64,000 bases of DNA from NCBI GenBank assembly GCA_002101905.1, contig LQPU01000028.1, positions 62,001 to 126,000 of the forward strand. The letters run 5' to 3'. Below, in pieces: positions 47,401-59,830 of this stretch. A model generated the notes under the pieces. It saw only the letters and a list, made by a program, of their open reading frames with translations. It was not told the origin of the DNA and did no database searches. The stretch is from Mycobacterium shimoidei. GTDB taxonomy: Bacteria > Actinomycetota > Actinomycetes > Mycobacteriales > Mycobacteriaceae. The translations under genes and the position numbers were made by a program. The stretch's first letter is position 1, and each line of letters starts with the position of its first letter.

Positions 47401-47467
47401 GGTCGATTGGTCCTCACGAACTCGGAAGACGGCGGACCCGCCGTCGCCTAGTGAGCCTACTAAACCG

Positions 47468-48691
47468 TCATCGCGACGGACGACAAACGAACGCCGTCAC
47501 GCTGCCGGTCCTGCCCGAGCCGATGCGACTGACCACCACCGATAGGGCTTGCTGGCCGCGCAACCGTAGCCGCTTCCGCAGGGCGTCGGGGTCCACATCC
47601 ACCCCGCGTACCAGGATCTCCAGCGATCCGCAGTCGAGTCCCGCCAGCACCTGACGTAGTCGTCGTTCCTCGAACGGAAGCTGCGCGATGATCTCGAAAC
47701 CGCGCACTCCGGCAGGCAGCTGATCTCCGGACAGGTAGGCGATGTGCGGGTCGATCTGCCACAGCCGGTGCCGGGCGGCGTAGTGGCGCACCAGGCCGGC
47801 CCGGACCACCGCGCCGTCGGGGTCGATGATCCAGCGCCCGGCGGGGCGCACCGGGCAGTCGTCCGGCTCGGCGTCGGTGATCTGTTCGCCGCGGTCCAGC
47901 ACGCTCGCCCGTCGACGCACCCCCGGTTGGCACAACCCGGCCGACCACAAGCACGCCTCCCGGACTGCTCCACGGTAGGAGGTCACTTCGATCTCGCCGT
48001 CGAAGCCTAAGCGTCTCACGACGTCGAAATCAATTCCGGGAGCTGCCTTTACGACGAGATCGCGGCCGCGGTACACGTCGAACAGCCGGTCCAGAGCCGG
48101 TTGATAGTCGCGCGGGTCGAAGCGTCGGCGCCCGCCCGTCCGCCGGGCCGGGTCGACCAGGACGGTCGTGCCGCGGGTGACCGGGCGCAGCGCGTCCGCG
48201 CGGCACAGCGCCGCGTCGTCGCCCAGGTTGTATCGCGCCATCGCCAACCGCACCGGATCAAGGTCACTGCCGATCACCCGGGCCGCTGCGTCGCGCAGGG
48301 CCGCGAGCTCGGTGCCGATCGAGCAGGTGACATCGTGCACGATGCGGCCAGCCAACCGCCGCGCCCGATGCGATGCGACGGGCGCGGGGCTGGCCTGCTG
48401 CAGTGCCTCGTCGGTGAACAACCAGTCGGCGGCACCCGGCATCTTGTCGACCGCGCGCCGCCGCAACAGCACCGTTTCCACCAGCGCCGGTGTCCGGTCA
48501 CCGAACCGGGCACGGATCGCGGCGACGTCGGCCACCCGGTCGGTCAGCTCGAAGGCAGCCACCACCTCCAGCGCCTCCGCGCCCGCAGCCGACGTCAGGT
48601 AGGCGACGTCGTCGAGCCCGAAGTTCAGGACGGCTTGACCCCGGTGATCATCACGTTGTAGAACCAGCCCTTCGGCACCACCCGACGCCAC
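47468..48691 (-). CDS. Class I SAM methyltransferase, THUMP-like (Rv3037c-like)
   Basis: The protein of about 385-407 residues has IVHDVTCSIGTELAALRDAA (motif I), GSDLDPVRLAMARYN and VLVDPARRTGGRRRFDP, and a C-terminal THUMP-like end LRLRGQQALSVVVSRIG. Rv3037c is one of the methyltransferases proposed for MGLP. The only normal start is GTG 48691, which overlaps the upstream gene by 67 bp; homology appears to begin at LNFGLDDV, where a CTG at 48628 overlaps the upstream TGA (CTGA). Confidence 0.82.
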   Translation of the reverse strand: MASGGAEGLVLQRDDHRGQAVLNFGLDDVAYLTSAAGAEALEVVAAFELTDRVADVAAIRARFGDRTPALVETVLLRRRAVDKMPGAADWLFTDEALQQASPAPVASHRARRLAGRIVHDVTCSIGTELAALRDAAARVIGSDLDPVRLAMARYNLGDDAALCRADALRPVTRGTTVLVDPARRTGGRRRFDPRDYQPALDRLFDVYRGRDLVVKAAPGIDFDVVRRLGFDGEIEVTSYRGAVREACLWSAGLCQPGVRRRASVLDRGEQITDAEPDDCPVRPAGRWIIDPDGAVVRAGLVRHYAARHRLWQIDPHIAYLSGDQLPAGVRGFEIIAQLPFEERRLRQVLAGLDCGSLEILVRGVDVDPDALRKRLRLRGQQALSVVVSRIGSGRTGSVTAFVCRPSR

Positions 48692-49590
48692 AGGTTCTCG
48701 TCGATCCAGGTCAGTGTCTTCCAGCTGGTGAACGCGAATTTAGCCCAGCCCCAACCCAACCGGTCCGGCGGCACCGCGTATTCGAAGGTCCGCAGCGGCC
48801 AGCCCACCATTGCCGCGGTGAACTCGACCGTGGCGGTCTCGACGTCGGCGGCACCGGCCCTCGCCGCCATCTTCTCCAAGGCGCCGGGAGTGAACGTGTG
48901 CAGGTCGACGACGGCCTCCAAAGCCGCGGCGCGCGAGGACTCGTCGAGCTCGGCCTGGGGGCGCCGCCAGCTGCCGAGCCCCGGCAACTTGGTGACATTG
49001 GTGACCGCGCGCCACGTCAGCGTGGACAGCGACCGGGCGTAACCGTCGCCGACGGTGGTCGGCTCGCCGGCGAACACGAAGCGGCCGCCGGGGCGCAGCA
49101 CCCGGAGCACCTCACGCAGCGACAGTTCGACATCGGGAATGTGGTGCAGCACAGCGTGTCCAACCACCAGGTCGAAGGTGTCGTCGTCGTAGGGGATGCG
49201 CTCGGCGTCGGCGACGCGGCCGTCGATATCGAGACCCAGCGACTTGCCGTTGCGGGTGGCGACTTTGACCATGCCGGGCGACAGATCGGTGACCGATCCA
49301 CGCCGTGCAACCCCGGATTGGATCAGGTTCAGCAGAAAAAAGCCCGTGCCACAACCCAATTCAAGGGCGCGGTCGTACGGCAACCCGCGAAGCTCGTCGT
49401 CGGGAACGATGGCGTCGAAGCAGTCCCGCGCGTACTCGACGCAGCGCTGATCGTAGGAGATCGACCACTTCTCGTCGTAGTTCTCCGCCTCCCAGTCGTG
49501 GTAGAGCACCTGGGCCAGCTTGCTGTCGTGCCGGGCCGCTTCCACCTGCTCGGCGGTGGCATGCGGCTGCGGCGCCGGGTCGGTCGTCAT
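48625..49590 (-). CDS. SAM-dependent methyltransferase (Rv3038c-like)
   Basis: The 321-residue methyltransferase has ALELGCGTGFFLLNLIQSG, GMVKVATRNGKSLGLDIDG and VVGHAVLHHIPDVELSLREV followed by LRPGGRFVFAGEPT. It could methylate a lipid or sugar. ATG 49590. The stop overlaps the start region of the next methyltransferase. Confidence 0.87.
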   Translation of the reverse strand: MTTDPAPQPHATAEQVEAARHDSKLAQVLYHDWEAENYDEKWSISYDQRCVEYARDCFDAIVPDDELRGLPYDRALELGCGTGFFLLNLIQSGVARRGSVTDLSPGMVKVATRNGKSLGLDIDGRVADAERIPYDDDTFDLVVGHAVLHHIPDVELSLREVLRVLRPGGRFVFAGEPTTVGDGYARSLSTLTWRAVTNVTKLPGLGSWRRPQAELDESSRAAALEAVVDLHTFTPGALEKMAARAGAADVETATVEFTAAMVGWPLRTFEYAVPPDRLGWGWAKFAFTSWKTLTWIDENLWRRVVPKGWFYNVMITGVKPS

Positions 49591-49605
49591 GGTGGCTCAG
49601 CCTAT

Positions 49606-49680
49606 AGCGGCGATCGCAAGCGCGGCGGAGCCGGGCGCAGCGGGTCGCCGCCATCAGCACAGCGGCGATCGCAAGCGCGG
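49606..49680. repeat. Two direct copies of a 20-bp repeat
   Basis: AGCGGCGATCGCAAGCGCGG occurs at 49606-49625 and 49661-49680, flanking 35 bases in the 91-bp gap between the methyltransferase start and the histidine phosphatase stop. Similar GCGATCGCAAGCGCGG tails are seen at gene ends in mycobacteria. Confidence 0.75.
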
Positions 49681-49681
49681 T

Positions 49682-50809
49682 TTAGATGGCCAGCGTGAAG
49701 GCGTCGCTGATCAGCTCTCCGGCCGCGTCGGAACCGGCGCTCGGGAAGGCATTGAGGATGTCGTCGATCACCGCCTGGGGGAACTGGACCAGCGCCGCGC
49801 TCACGTCTTCGAATCCGGTTTGCAGCGCATTGTTGATCTCCATCGGGTCACCGCCGAGGAAGGCCTCCCAGATGTGCCAGGCCGCCATTTGCGGTGCGAC
49901 GATGAAATCCCGGTAGTCGACGAAGAGGTTTATCGCTAGACCCGGATCTTGGTCAACCTCGTGCCCGTCGTAGCTGATCAGCGTCCAGCCGTCGGTGGGG
50001 TTGCCCTCGAGGATGACCTGGCCGGTGTTCGATAACAGCCCGCCGTTCTGGACCTCGTCCAGCAGGACCCCGAAATCGGGGTTCTTGACGTTCATCATGA
50101 CCCAGGTCGCGATTGACGCCGAGTGCGAGAAGGCCACGGAGTACAGATCGCCGTCGCCATTGGTGTCGCCCGCGTCGTAGATCGTTTGCACCGCGTCGCT
50201 GAAACGGTCCTGGAAAGCCATTCCGTTCGGGTCGATCGTGGAGCCCAGCTGCGGCACCCAGAACTGTCCGGTCATCCAAGCCAGTGGGGCCAGAACATAG
50301 AGCGCGGCGACAAGTTCGCTTCCCTGCGACGTACTGACGCCCTCGAGAATGCCGGCATTGAGCTCGTTGAGCCCGGGCAATATTTGGCCCGGGTCGAGGA
50401 TCGGCGTGGGACCGTCCGGGATGTCGCCACTGGTGACAGTGCCCCCCGCCAACAACTCGGTCAACGGCCAAGCGGTCTGCTGGGCGCGCAGGAACTCCGA
50501 GGCGTAGACCGCGTCGATGTCGTTGTCGCCGCCGTTGTACAGCGATTCCCCGACGGCGACCGCCTGGTCCCTGCCGAGATCGGTCAGCGGCGCGCCCGGC
50601 GGCAGCGTCCCGATGACGCCTGCCACGTTGTCCTCTGACTCGCCGTGCCGGACCAGATCCAAGACCATGTCCTCGCCGGCCAGCAGCTGGATGAGCTCGG
50701 AGATGTGGGCCTGCGGCAACGGCGACATGAGCGGGGTGGCGGCAATAATGCTGGCTCCGGCCAGCGCGACACCACCAGTGACCCAGGAGCCAGCGGCGAG
50801 CGACGGCAT
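49682..50809 (-). CDS. Secreted histidine phosphatase with GjpA-like N- and C-termini
   Basis: The 375-residue protein combines a GjpA-like signal region (GSWVTGGVALAGASIIAATP), a histidine-phosphatase domain with LVRHGESED (Arg54, nucleophile His55), ASEFLRAQQTA (Arg108), and the second His229 in AFSHSASIA, then a C-terminal tail QFPQAVIDDILNAFPSAG resembling the PE/GjpA ends. It should act outside the cytoplasm on a phosphate ester. The ribosome-binding site GAAGGAGATAAGT is strong. A TetR gene is divergent. Confidence 0.85.
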   Translation of the reverse strand: MPSLAAGSWVTGGVALAGASIIAATPLMSPLPQAHISELIQLLAGEDMVLDLVRHGESEDNVAGVIGTLPPGAPLTDLGRDQAVAVGESLYNGGDNDIDAVYASEFLRAQQTAWPLTELLAGGTVTSGDIPDGPTPILDPGQILPGLNELNAGILEGVSTSQGSELVAALYVLAPLAWMTGQFWVPQLGSTIDPNGMAFQDRFSDAVQTIYDAGDTNGDGDLYSVAFSHSASIATWVMMNVKNPDFGVLLDEVQNGGLLSNTGQVILEGNPTDGWTLISYDGHEVDQDPGLAINLFVDYRDFIVAPQMAAWHIWEAFLGGDPMEINNALQTGFEDVSAALVQFPQAVIDDILNAFPSAGSDAAGELISDAFTLAI

Positions 50810-50835
50810 ACTTATCTCCTTCTCAGGTTGGTGAG

Positions 50836-50860
50836 ATTACGTTATAGGGCCTCACGTAAT
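50836..50860. promoter_or_regulatory. Palindrome between the histidine phosphatase and TetR genes
   Basis: ATTACGT and ACGTAAT are perfect 7-bp arms with an 11-bp spacer, centred 32 bp from the TetR-gene GATG and about 39 bp from the phosphatase start. This is a good candidate operator for the divergent TetR regulator. Confidence 0.65.
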
Positions 50861-50891
50861 TAAACAAGCGATTTGCGGTAGTTTTTGGGCG

Positions 50892-51497
50892 ATGACATCC
50901 GAGCCGGTGCCCCAGTCGCCGGGCCGTCCGCGTGACCCACAGAAGGACGAAGACGTTCTTTCTGCCACGCGCGCACTGCTGGCCGAGGTCGGATATCAGC
51001 GCACCACGATTGCCGCGGTCGCTCGCCGCGCCGGTGTCAGCACGCCCACAATCTATCGCCGCTGGCCACGCCGGGAGGCGCTAATCGAAGATGCCGCCTT
51101 CAGCCACATCCAACCGGCGCCGCTTCCGGTAGCGACGGGCGACCTGCGCGCCGATTTGCGGGCATGGGTGGAAGTTTTCCTGGCCCAGTTGGCCGATCCG
51201 GTAACCCGTGCCGCGGTCCCGGGGCTACTACTGGCCTGGCAGCACGACCAGGAACTCTACCAACGGTTTCTGTTGCGCAACGAACGGGATGTGCGCGCAC
51301 TGTTTACTGAGTTGTTGCTGAGCGACGGCGTGGCGAAGCATGCTGAAGCCGCGTTCGACTTCCTGGTCAACACCACGCTGGTTCGCGCGGTGACGCTCGG
51401 CATGACCGATGCTGCCGGATACTGCGACCGCACGGCGGATGCCCTTGCCGCGCTGCTGCATTCGTCGAGCGCACAGGCTATCGGCGGTCAGCGCTGA
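50892..51497 (+). CDS. TetR-family regulator
   Basis: The 201-residue protein has the TetR helix-turn-helix: [21 protein letters not shown] and [20 protein letters not shown]. The ligand domain has no obvious relatives. It probably represses the adjacent phosphatase gene and itself. It converges with the crotonase gene, overlapping it by 20 bases. Confidence 0.87.
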   Translation: MTSEPVPQSPGRPRDPQKDEDVLSATRALLAEVGYQRTTIAAVARRAGVSTPTIYRRWPRREALIEDAAFSHIQPAPLPVATGDLRADLRAWVEVFLAQLADPVTRAAVPGLLLAWQHDQELYQRFLLRNERDVRALFTELLLSDGVAKHAEAAFDFLVNTTLVRAVTLGMTDAAGYCDRTADALAALLHSSSAQAIGGQR

Positions 51498-52227
51498 GGC
51501 TGGTGGCGAACACGTCGAGGTAGCGGCGGCGCTCGGCGGCCCGCCGCTCGGCGGGAGTCAGCTCGAACAGGTCGTCGATGCCGGCCTTGGCCGCGGCCAG
51601 TGCGTAACGGGGAGCGTCGACGAAACGGCTCGCCCAGGCCGCCGCGGCGTCGTAGACGTCGTCGGGCGCGACCATGTCGTCGATCAGGCCCAGCGCGAGC
51701 GCCTCCTCGGCGTCGAAGAACCGTCCGCTGTAAACCAGCTCCTTGGCTCTGCTGACCCCGACGATGCGAGTCAGCCGGGCCATGCCGTCGCCGTCCGGAA
51801 TCAGGCCGGCCAGAATTTCCGTGGCGCCGAATCGCACGTTGTCGCCGCTGACCCGCCAGTCGGCCGACATCGCAAGAGACAGGCCGGCGCCCAGCGCGTA
51901 TCCGGTGATCGCGGCGACGGTCGGCTTCGGGATCGCGGCGACGGCCTCGACGGCCTGATGCCGCACCCGCACCCAGCTCTCGCACTCGGCCGCGCTCAGC
52001 GTGCGCAGTTGCGTCATGTCGTCGCCGGCGCAGAAGATCTCATGCCCGCCGAACACGATGACGACGGCGACGTCGTCACGCCGCCCCAACTCGTCGGCGG
52101 CCTGTGCGATTTCCCGGTAGACCTGCCGGGTCATCGCGTTGGTGGGTGGCCGCGCCAGCACCAGCGCGGCCACCCCGGGGCGGTCGGCGTCGGAGTGGAT
52201 GTTGACGAACTCGTTCACAGCCGCCAT
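51478..52227 (-). CDS. echA17: Crotonase-family protein EchA17
   Basis: The 249-residue protein has [33 protein letters not shown] and [20 protein letters not shown]. Compared with enoyl-CoA hydratase it keeps the second glutamate (Glu137) but has Ser117 in place of the first. It overlaps the NUDIX gene by 13 bp and shares the Rv3039c-Rv3040c order. Confidence 0.88.
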   Translation of the reverse strand: MAAVNEFVNIHSDADRPGVAALVLARPPTNAMTRQVYREIAQAADELGRRDDVAVVIVFGGHEIFCAGDDMTQLRTLSAAECESWVRVRHQAVEAVAAIPKPTVAAITGYALGAGLSLAMSADWRVSGDNVRFGATEILAGLIPDGDGMARLTRIVGVSRAKELVYSGRFFDAEEALALGLIDDMVAPDDVYDAAAAWASRFVDAPRYALAAAKAGIDDLFELTPAERRAAERRRYLDVFATSLSADRR

Positions 52228-53030
52228 CGGTGTCCGCCGGCCTTGCGCGCCGCGTGGTAGCGGTCGGAGTCGAAGAACTCGATCTCGAAGTTGTCGCCCT
52301 TGACCTCCAGATTCGGTTGGACTGCGACGATTTGGCGTTCCACCGCCAAGACCTCGGCGACCGTGTGACCGGCCAGCGAATCCAGCTGTGTCCAGGTCGG
52401 CGGCAGCAGGAAGCTGCGGCCCGCCGCGAAATCCTCGATGGCCTGCTCGGGGGTGCTCCACCCGGCGTGATCGGATTCAGTGTTGTCGCCGTCGGCGTGC
52501 TGGCCCTGCGGCAGCGCCCCGACGAAGAAGTAGGTGTCGTAGCGGCGAGTGCGTTCGGCTTCGGGGGTGACCCAGTTAGCCCATGGCCGAAGCAGATCCG
52601 CCCGCAATACCAGCTCCTCCTGGCGGAGAAACTCGCCGAATGACAGGGTGCCCTGCGCCAGTGCCAACCGCGATTCGCGGTACACCGACGTGTCGCCGAC
52701 GATCGCGTGCGGATCGTCGGCCGGGCCGGCGAACAGCACCCCCGATTCCTCGAACGTTTCGCGGGCAGCGGCACACACCAGTGCTTCGGCGAGGCCGGGC
52801 TCGACGCCGAACCGCTGCGCCCACCACGTCGGGCCCGGGCCCGCCCAGGCGATGTCGGCGCTGCGGTCGCGGTCGTCGACCCCGCCGCCGGGGAACACCA
52901 TCACGCCTGCGGCGAAATGCATGGCCGAGTGCCGGCGCATCAAAAAGACCGCGAGCCCACCCGGATCGTCTGGTACGTCACGGATCAACATCACGGTCGC
53001 GGCCGGCCGGGGGGTAAGCGGTGTGGTCAT
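52215..53030 (-). CDS. NUDIX hydrolase (Rv3040c-like)
   Basis: The 271-residue protein has a Nudix box split by an insertion: [11 protein letters not shown] and, later, [13 protein letters not shown] (REX2EE core). It has an N-terminal extension [20 protein letters not shown]. Nudix enzymes cleave nucleoside diphosphates or CoA; target unknown. It overlaps the ABC gene's stop by four bases. Confidence 0.87.
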   Translation of the reverse strand: MTTPLTPRPAATVMLIRDVPDDPGGLAVFLMRRHSAMHFAAGVMVFPGGGVDDRDRSADIAWAGPGPTWWAQRFGVEPGLAEALVCAAARETFEESGVLFAGPADDPHAIVGDTSVYRESRLALAQGTLSFGEFLRQEELVLRADLLRPWANWVTPEAERTRRYDTYFFVGALPQGQHADGDNTESDHAGWSTPEQAIEDFAAGRSFLLPPTWTQLDSLAGHTVAEVLAVERQIVAVQPNLEVKGDNFEIEFFDSDRYHAARKAGGHRWRL

Positions 53031-53884
53031 GCGCGCCTCCGGTGGGCTGCTCGGGCGCGGGTGCGCCGGGCGAAGTAACGCCCATCGATGACGTCCACGG
53101 CGATCGATTGACCGAACGCTGCGGACAGGTTGTCGGCGTTCAGCACGTCGGCCAGCAATCCCGCAGCGACGACTCGGCCCTCCGAGAGCAGCATGCAGTG
53201 GCTGAAGCCGGGCGGGATCTCCTCGACGTGGTGGGTGACCAGCACCAGCGCCGGCGCATCGGGGTCGGCGGCCAGATCGCCCAGCCGGGCCACCAGCTCC
53301 TCGCGGCCACCCAGATCCAGACCCGCGGCCGGCTCGTCGAGCAGCAGAAGCTCGGGGTCGGTCATCATCGCGCGAGCGATCAGCACCCGCTTGCGCTCCC
53401 CTTCCGACAGCGTCTCGTAGGTCCGGTCGGCCAGATGCTCGGCGCCGAGGCTTTCCAGCATGTCGATCGCCCGGTTGTAGTCGACGTCCTCGTAGCGCTC
53501 CTTCCAGCGGCCCAGCACCGCGTAGCCCGCGGAGACCACCAAGTCGCGCACCAGTTCCTGGCCGGGTATGCGCTGGGCCAACGCCGAGGAGCTCAGCCCC
53601 ACCCGAGCCCGCAGCTCAGTGGCGTCCACCCGGCCCAGCCGCTCGCCGAGCACGTAGGCAACACCGGACGACGGATGCTCGACGGCCGCCGCGATGCGCA
53701 GCAACGACGTTTTGCCGGCACCGTTGGGGCCGATGATCACCCACCGTTCGTCCAGCTCCACCGACCAATCAACGGGACCGACCAACACCGTGCCGCTGCG
53801 GCGCAGCGAAACCTCGCGAAAGTCGATAAGCAGATCGGGGTGCGCTGCATCGCTTTCGGGCACCCGACCATCGTGCCGTACCAC
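53027..53884 (-). CDS. ABC transporter ATP-binding protein (Rv3041c-like)
   Basis: The 285-residue protein has Walker A IGPNGAGKTSLLRIA, a signature YETLSEGERKRVLIARAM, Walker B ELLLLDEPAAGLDLGGREEL and the H-loop LVTHHVEEIPPG. No permease gene is beside it, so it may be a stand-alone or translational ABC-type ATPase. GTG 53884 is used; GTG 53863 is possible. Confidence 0.9.
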   Translation of the reverse strand: MVRHDGRVPESDAAHPDLLIDFREVSLRRSGTVLVGPVDWSVELDERWVIIGPNGAGKTSLLRIAAAVEHPSSGVAYVLGERLGRVDATELRARVGLSSSALAQRIPGQELVRDLVVSAGYAVLGRWKERYEDVDYNRAIDMLESLGAEHLADRTYETLSEGERKRVLIARAMMTDPELLLLDEPAAGLDLGGREELVARLGDLAADPDAPALVLVTHHVEEIPPGFSHCMLLSEGRVVAAGLLADVLNADNLSAAFGQSIAVDVIDGRYFARRTRARAAHRRRA

Positions 53885-53893
53885 GTCGCTGCG

Positions 53894-56888
<2,995 letters not shown>

Positions 56889-57011
56889 GAGCTCCTCCAA
56901 AAGTCGGACAGGCAACTGGGATCTTAGGTGAATCCTAGCCCCCGAAGTGCCGTACTCCGGGCCGGGTCCTACAACCCGTCGTATTCAAGCCGCCTGATTT
57001 GAGGAGCCCCG

Positions 57012-58133
57012 TTGCCACGCCGGCCGAATGTTACCGTCGAGCGCGTGCTGTTTCGCGGTCTGCGCCTCGCTGCGGCGGCGGTGGCAGCGGTTACGGCGGT
57101 TTCGGTTGCAGCGTGCGGCTCCGGGGGCGCACCAGCGCCATCGCGATCGGTGATCACCAGTACCACTCAGATCGCCGGGGCGGGGGTATTGGGCAACGAG
57201 CGCCGGCCCGACGAGTCCTGCCCGGCGCAGCCGGCGGCGCCGGACCCGGGCCCGCCGACGCGATCAGCACACAACGCGGGCGGTGTGCAGCCTGCCGACG
57301 TCGACGTCCCCGCCGACCCGCAACGCATCGTGGCCCTTTCACCGGACGCGCTCGACGCGCTGTGTGCGCTGGGCCTGCAGTCCCGGGTGGTGGCCGCCGC
57401 GCTTCCGGACGGATCGTCGGATCAGCCCTCCTACCTGGGCGCGGTCCTACACCGGGTGCCCCCGGTGGGCGCTCGCAGCGCCCCCGACGTGGACGCCATC
57501 GCAGCGGCCAAACCGGACCTGATCCTGGGCTCGGTGGGTTTGACGCCACAGTTGTATCCGCGGCTGGCGCCGATCGCCCCGACGGTTTTCACCGCGGCGC
57601 CCGGTGCAGCGTGGCAGGACAACCTGCGGGCCGTTGGCGCCGCGACGGGGCGCAGCGACGCCGCGGACGAATTGATCGCCGACTTCACCGCGAAAGCCGC
57701 CGAGACCGGCGCAACCCACGACGCTGCCCACTACCAGGCGTCGATCGTGCAGTTCACCGAGAACACGATGCGAATCTTCGGCGCCGACAACTTTCCGGCC
57801 ACTGTGCTGCGCGCGGTCGGCGTCGACCGCCCGGCCTCGCAGCGGTTCACCGACAAGCCCTACGTCGAGCTCGGCATCAGCGACGCCGACCTGGCGGGCA
57901 CACCGGATTTCAGCGCGGCCGACGCCGACCTGGTGTATGTGTCGTTCGCCTCACCGGCCGCGAAGGACCGCGCACCCACGGTGTTCGAAAGCAACCCGTG
58001 GCGCAAACTCTCGGCGTATCGCGACAAACGGGTGTTCGTGGTCAACAACGAGGTCTGGCAGACCGGACAGGGTCTGGTCGCGGCCCGCGGCATCGTCGAG
58101 GACCTGCGCTGGGTCAACGCCCCGATCAACTGA
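57012..58133 (+). CDS. fecB: FecB iron-siderophore-type binding lipoprotein
   Basis: The 373-residue protein has a signal peptide ending SVAACGSG (lipobox) and a periplasmic-binding fold: PQRIVALSPDALDALCALGL, KPDLILGSVGLTPQLY, DLVYVSFASPAA and RVFVVNNEVWQTG. FecB of M. tuberculosis binds siderophore or heme and contributes to drug tolerance. TTG 57012 is supported by GAGGAG six bases upstream; GTG 57045 is the alternative. Confidence 0.9.
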   Translation: MPRRPNVTVERVLFRGLRLAAAAVAAVTAVSVAACGSGGAPAPSRSVITSTTQIAGAGVLGNERRPDESCPAQPAAPDPGPPTRSAHNAGGVQPADVDVPADPQRIVALSPDALDALCALGLQSRVVAAALPDGSSDQPSYLGAVLHRVPPVGARSAPDVDAIAAAKPDLILGSVGLTPQLYPRLAPIAPTVFTAAPGAAWQDNLRAVGAATGRSDAADELIADFTAKAAETGATHDAAHYQASIVQFTENTMRIFGADNFPATVLRAVGVDRPASQRFTDKPYVELGISDADLAGTPDFSAADADLVYVSFASPAAKDRAPTVFESNPWRKLSAYRDKRVFVVNNEVWQTGQGLVAARGIVEDLRWVNAPIN

Positions 58134-58159
58134 CGGCGCAAACAATCGACCCAGAAATG

Positions 58160-58180
58160 AATAGCTTACCTATGCTAAGG
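58160..58180. promoter_or_regulatory. DtxR/IdeR-like palindrome between fecB and adhC
   Basis: On the minus strand the sequence reads TTAGCATAGGTAAGCTA, whose left half matches the mycobacterial iron-box half-site TTAGCA.AGG. The palindrome TAGC...GCTA is weak, so only a possible site for an iron regulator is suggested. Confidence 0.35.
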
Positions 58181-58247
58181 TTTTTGGGTAGCTCCTAGAA
58201 TTTGATTTGGAATTTGACCTGAAAACGCGCACGCAAGAGGTTTGTTA

Positions 58248-59291
58248 ATGAGCACTGTTTCCGCATACGCCGCCACCTCGGCGACCGAACCACTGACCAA
58301 GACCACAATCACTCGGCGCGACCCCGGCCCGCACGACGTGGCGATCGACATCAAGTTCGCCGGGATCTGCCACTCCGACATCCACACCGTCAAAGCCGAG
58401 TGGGGCCAGCCCAATTACCCCGTGGTGCCCGGCCATGAGATCGCCGGTGTGGTAACCGCGGTGGGCTCGGAGGTGACCAAATACCAGGTCGGCGACCGCG
58501 TCGGCGTGGGCTGCTTCGTCGACTCCTGCCGTGAGTGCAGCAGCTGTCTGGCCGGACTGCAGCAGTACTGCAAGGGCAGCGGCATGATCACCACCTATAA
58601 CGGCATTGGCCGCGACGGTCAGCCGACCTATGGCGGCTACAGCCAGGCGATCGTCGTCGATGAGAACTATGTGCTGCGCATCCCGGACGCGCTGCCGCTG
58701 GACGCCGCTGCCCCGCTGCTGTGTGCGGGCATCACGCTGTATTCGCCGCTGCGGCACTGGAATGCCGGACCCGCCAAGCGCATTGCGGTGATCGGGCTGG
58801 GCGGCCTGGGCCACATGGGCGTCAAGCTGGGCAAGGCGATGGGGGCCGACGTGACGGTGCTGTCGCAGTCGCTGAAGAAGATGGAAGACGGCCTGCGGTT
58901 GGGTGCCAGCGAGTACTACGCGACGGCCGACCCGGACACCTTCAAGAAGCTGCGCAACAGCTTCGACCTGATCCTCAACACGGTCTCCGCCAACTTGGAT
59001 CTCGGCCAGTACCTCAAGCTGCTCGACGTCGACGGCACACTCGTCGAGCTGGGCATCCCCGAACACCCGATGCCGGTGCCGGCCTTCGCCCTGGCGCTGA
59101 TGCGGCGCAGCCTGACCGGATCCAACATCGGCGGTATCCCGGAAACCCAGGAGATGCTGGACTTCTGCGCCGAACACGGTGTGACGCCCGAAATCGAGGT
59201 CATCGAGGCGGATTACATCAATCAGGCCTACGAGCGGGTGTTGGCCAGCGACGTGCGTTACCGCTTCGTCATCGACACGTCAACCTTGTGA
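58248..59291 (+). CDS. adhC: NADP-dependent zinc alcohol dehydrogenase AdhC
   Basis: The 347-residue medium-chain dehydrogenase has catalytic zinc ligands in [11 protein letters not shown] and PGHEIAG, a structural zinc with [15 protein letters not shown], and a coenzyme fold [18 protein letters not shown]. It belongs to the cinnamyl-type aldehyde reductases and likely reduces aldehydes with NADPH. ATG 58248 has AGAGG about eight bases upstream. Confidence 0.93.
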   Translation: MSTVSAYAATSATEPLTKTTITRRDPGPHDVAIDIKFAGICHSDIHTVKAEWGQPNYPVVPGHEIAGVVTAVGSEVTKYQVGDRVGVGCFVDSCRECSSCLAGLQQYCKGSGMITTYNGIGRDGQPTYGGYSQAIVVDENYVLRIPDALPLDAAAPLLCAGITLYSPLRHWNAGPAKRIAVIGLGGLGHMGVKLGKAMGADVTVLSQSLKKMEDGLRLGASEYYATADPDTFKKLRNSFDLILNTVSANLDLGQYLKLLDVDGTLVELGIPEHPMPVPAFALALMRRSLTGSNIGGIPETQEMLDFCAEHGVTPEIEVIEADYINQAYERVLASDVRYRFVIDTSTL

Positions 59292-59684
59292 GGAACCTTG
59301 TGAGGCTGACCGCTCGCCGTTAGGGGTGGACTGCTCGTCGGTGCCGTCGGACGGGAAGCCCTCGATACCGGCCAGTGGCCATCCGGCGGCGGCCAGCCGG
59401 GCGGCCACCCGCGCGATGTTCTCCGGGCTGGCGTCGTAGTTCGTCACGCCGGAGATGAAGTCTCCGATCACGTCGCGGTCGATTTCGCCTTCGACCTCCT
59501 CATCGATGGCGTCAACGACCTGCTCGATCTGCTCCTCGGTCAGCGGTGTGCTGCGCAGCAACGCCAGCAGCGCCACCCGGTCGGGCCCGGGCACGCCTTC
59601 GGGATAGCCGACCTGCAGCCACCGCACTACCGATCGCAAAAAAGAGGCCGCCGACGACGCGGCCGAAGCTGGGGTTATTGGCAC
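59280..59684 (-). CDS. DUF3349 protein (Rv3046c-like)
   Basis: The 134-residue protein has the DUF3349 core [28 protein letters not shown] and [15 protein letters not shown] 59684 gives a length close to the 124-residue homologue. The C-terminal tail contains QGSSQG encoded by a tandem repeat shared with the adhC 3' end, and the stop overlaps adhC. Function unknown. Confidence 0.72.
   Translation of the reverse strand: MPITPASAASSAASFLRSVVRWLQVGYPEGVPGPDRVALLALLRSTPLTEEQIEQVVDAIDEEVEGEIDRDVIGDFISGVTNYDASPENIARVAARLAAAGWPLAGIEGFPSDGTDEQSTPNGERSASQGSSQG
59282..59305. repeat. Tandem 12-bp duplication at adhC/DUF3349 ends
   Basis: AACCTTGTGAGG occurs twice in tandem at 59282-59293 and 59294-59305. 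The first copy includes the adhC stop; on the other strand the pair encodes the repeated end of the DUF3349 protein. Confidence 0.9.
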
Positions 59685-59830
59685 GCCCCTAGTGTCATGG
59701 TTGAGGGCTATCGGCGCCACTCAGCCACCGGAGTACTCCCACAATTCATGCATCGTTCACAGTGCGCAAAACCCGATCCTCTACGCGCCAACATTCTTGG
59801 CGAGCTGGGATTCGCGTCCAGTTCGGACCG

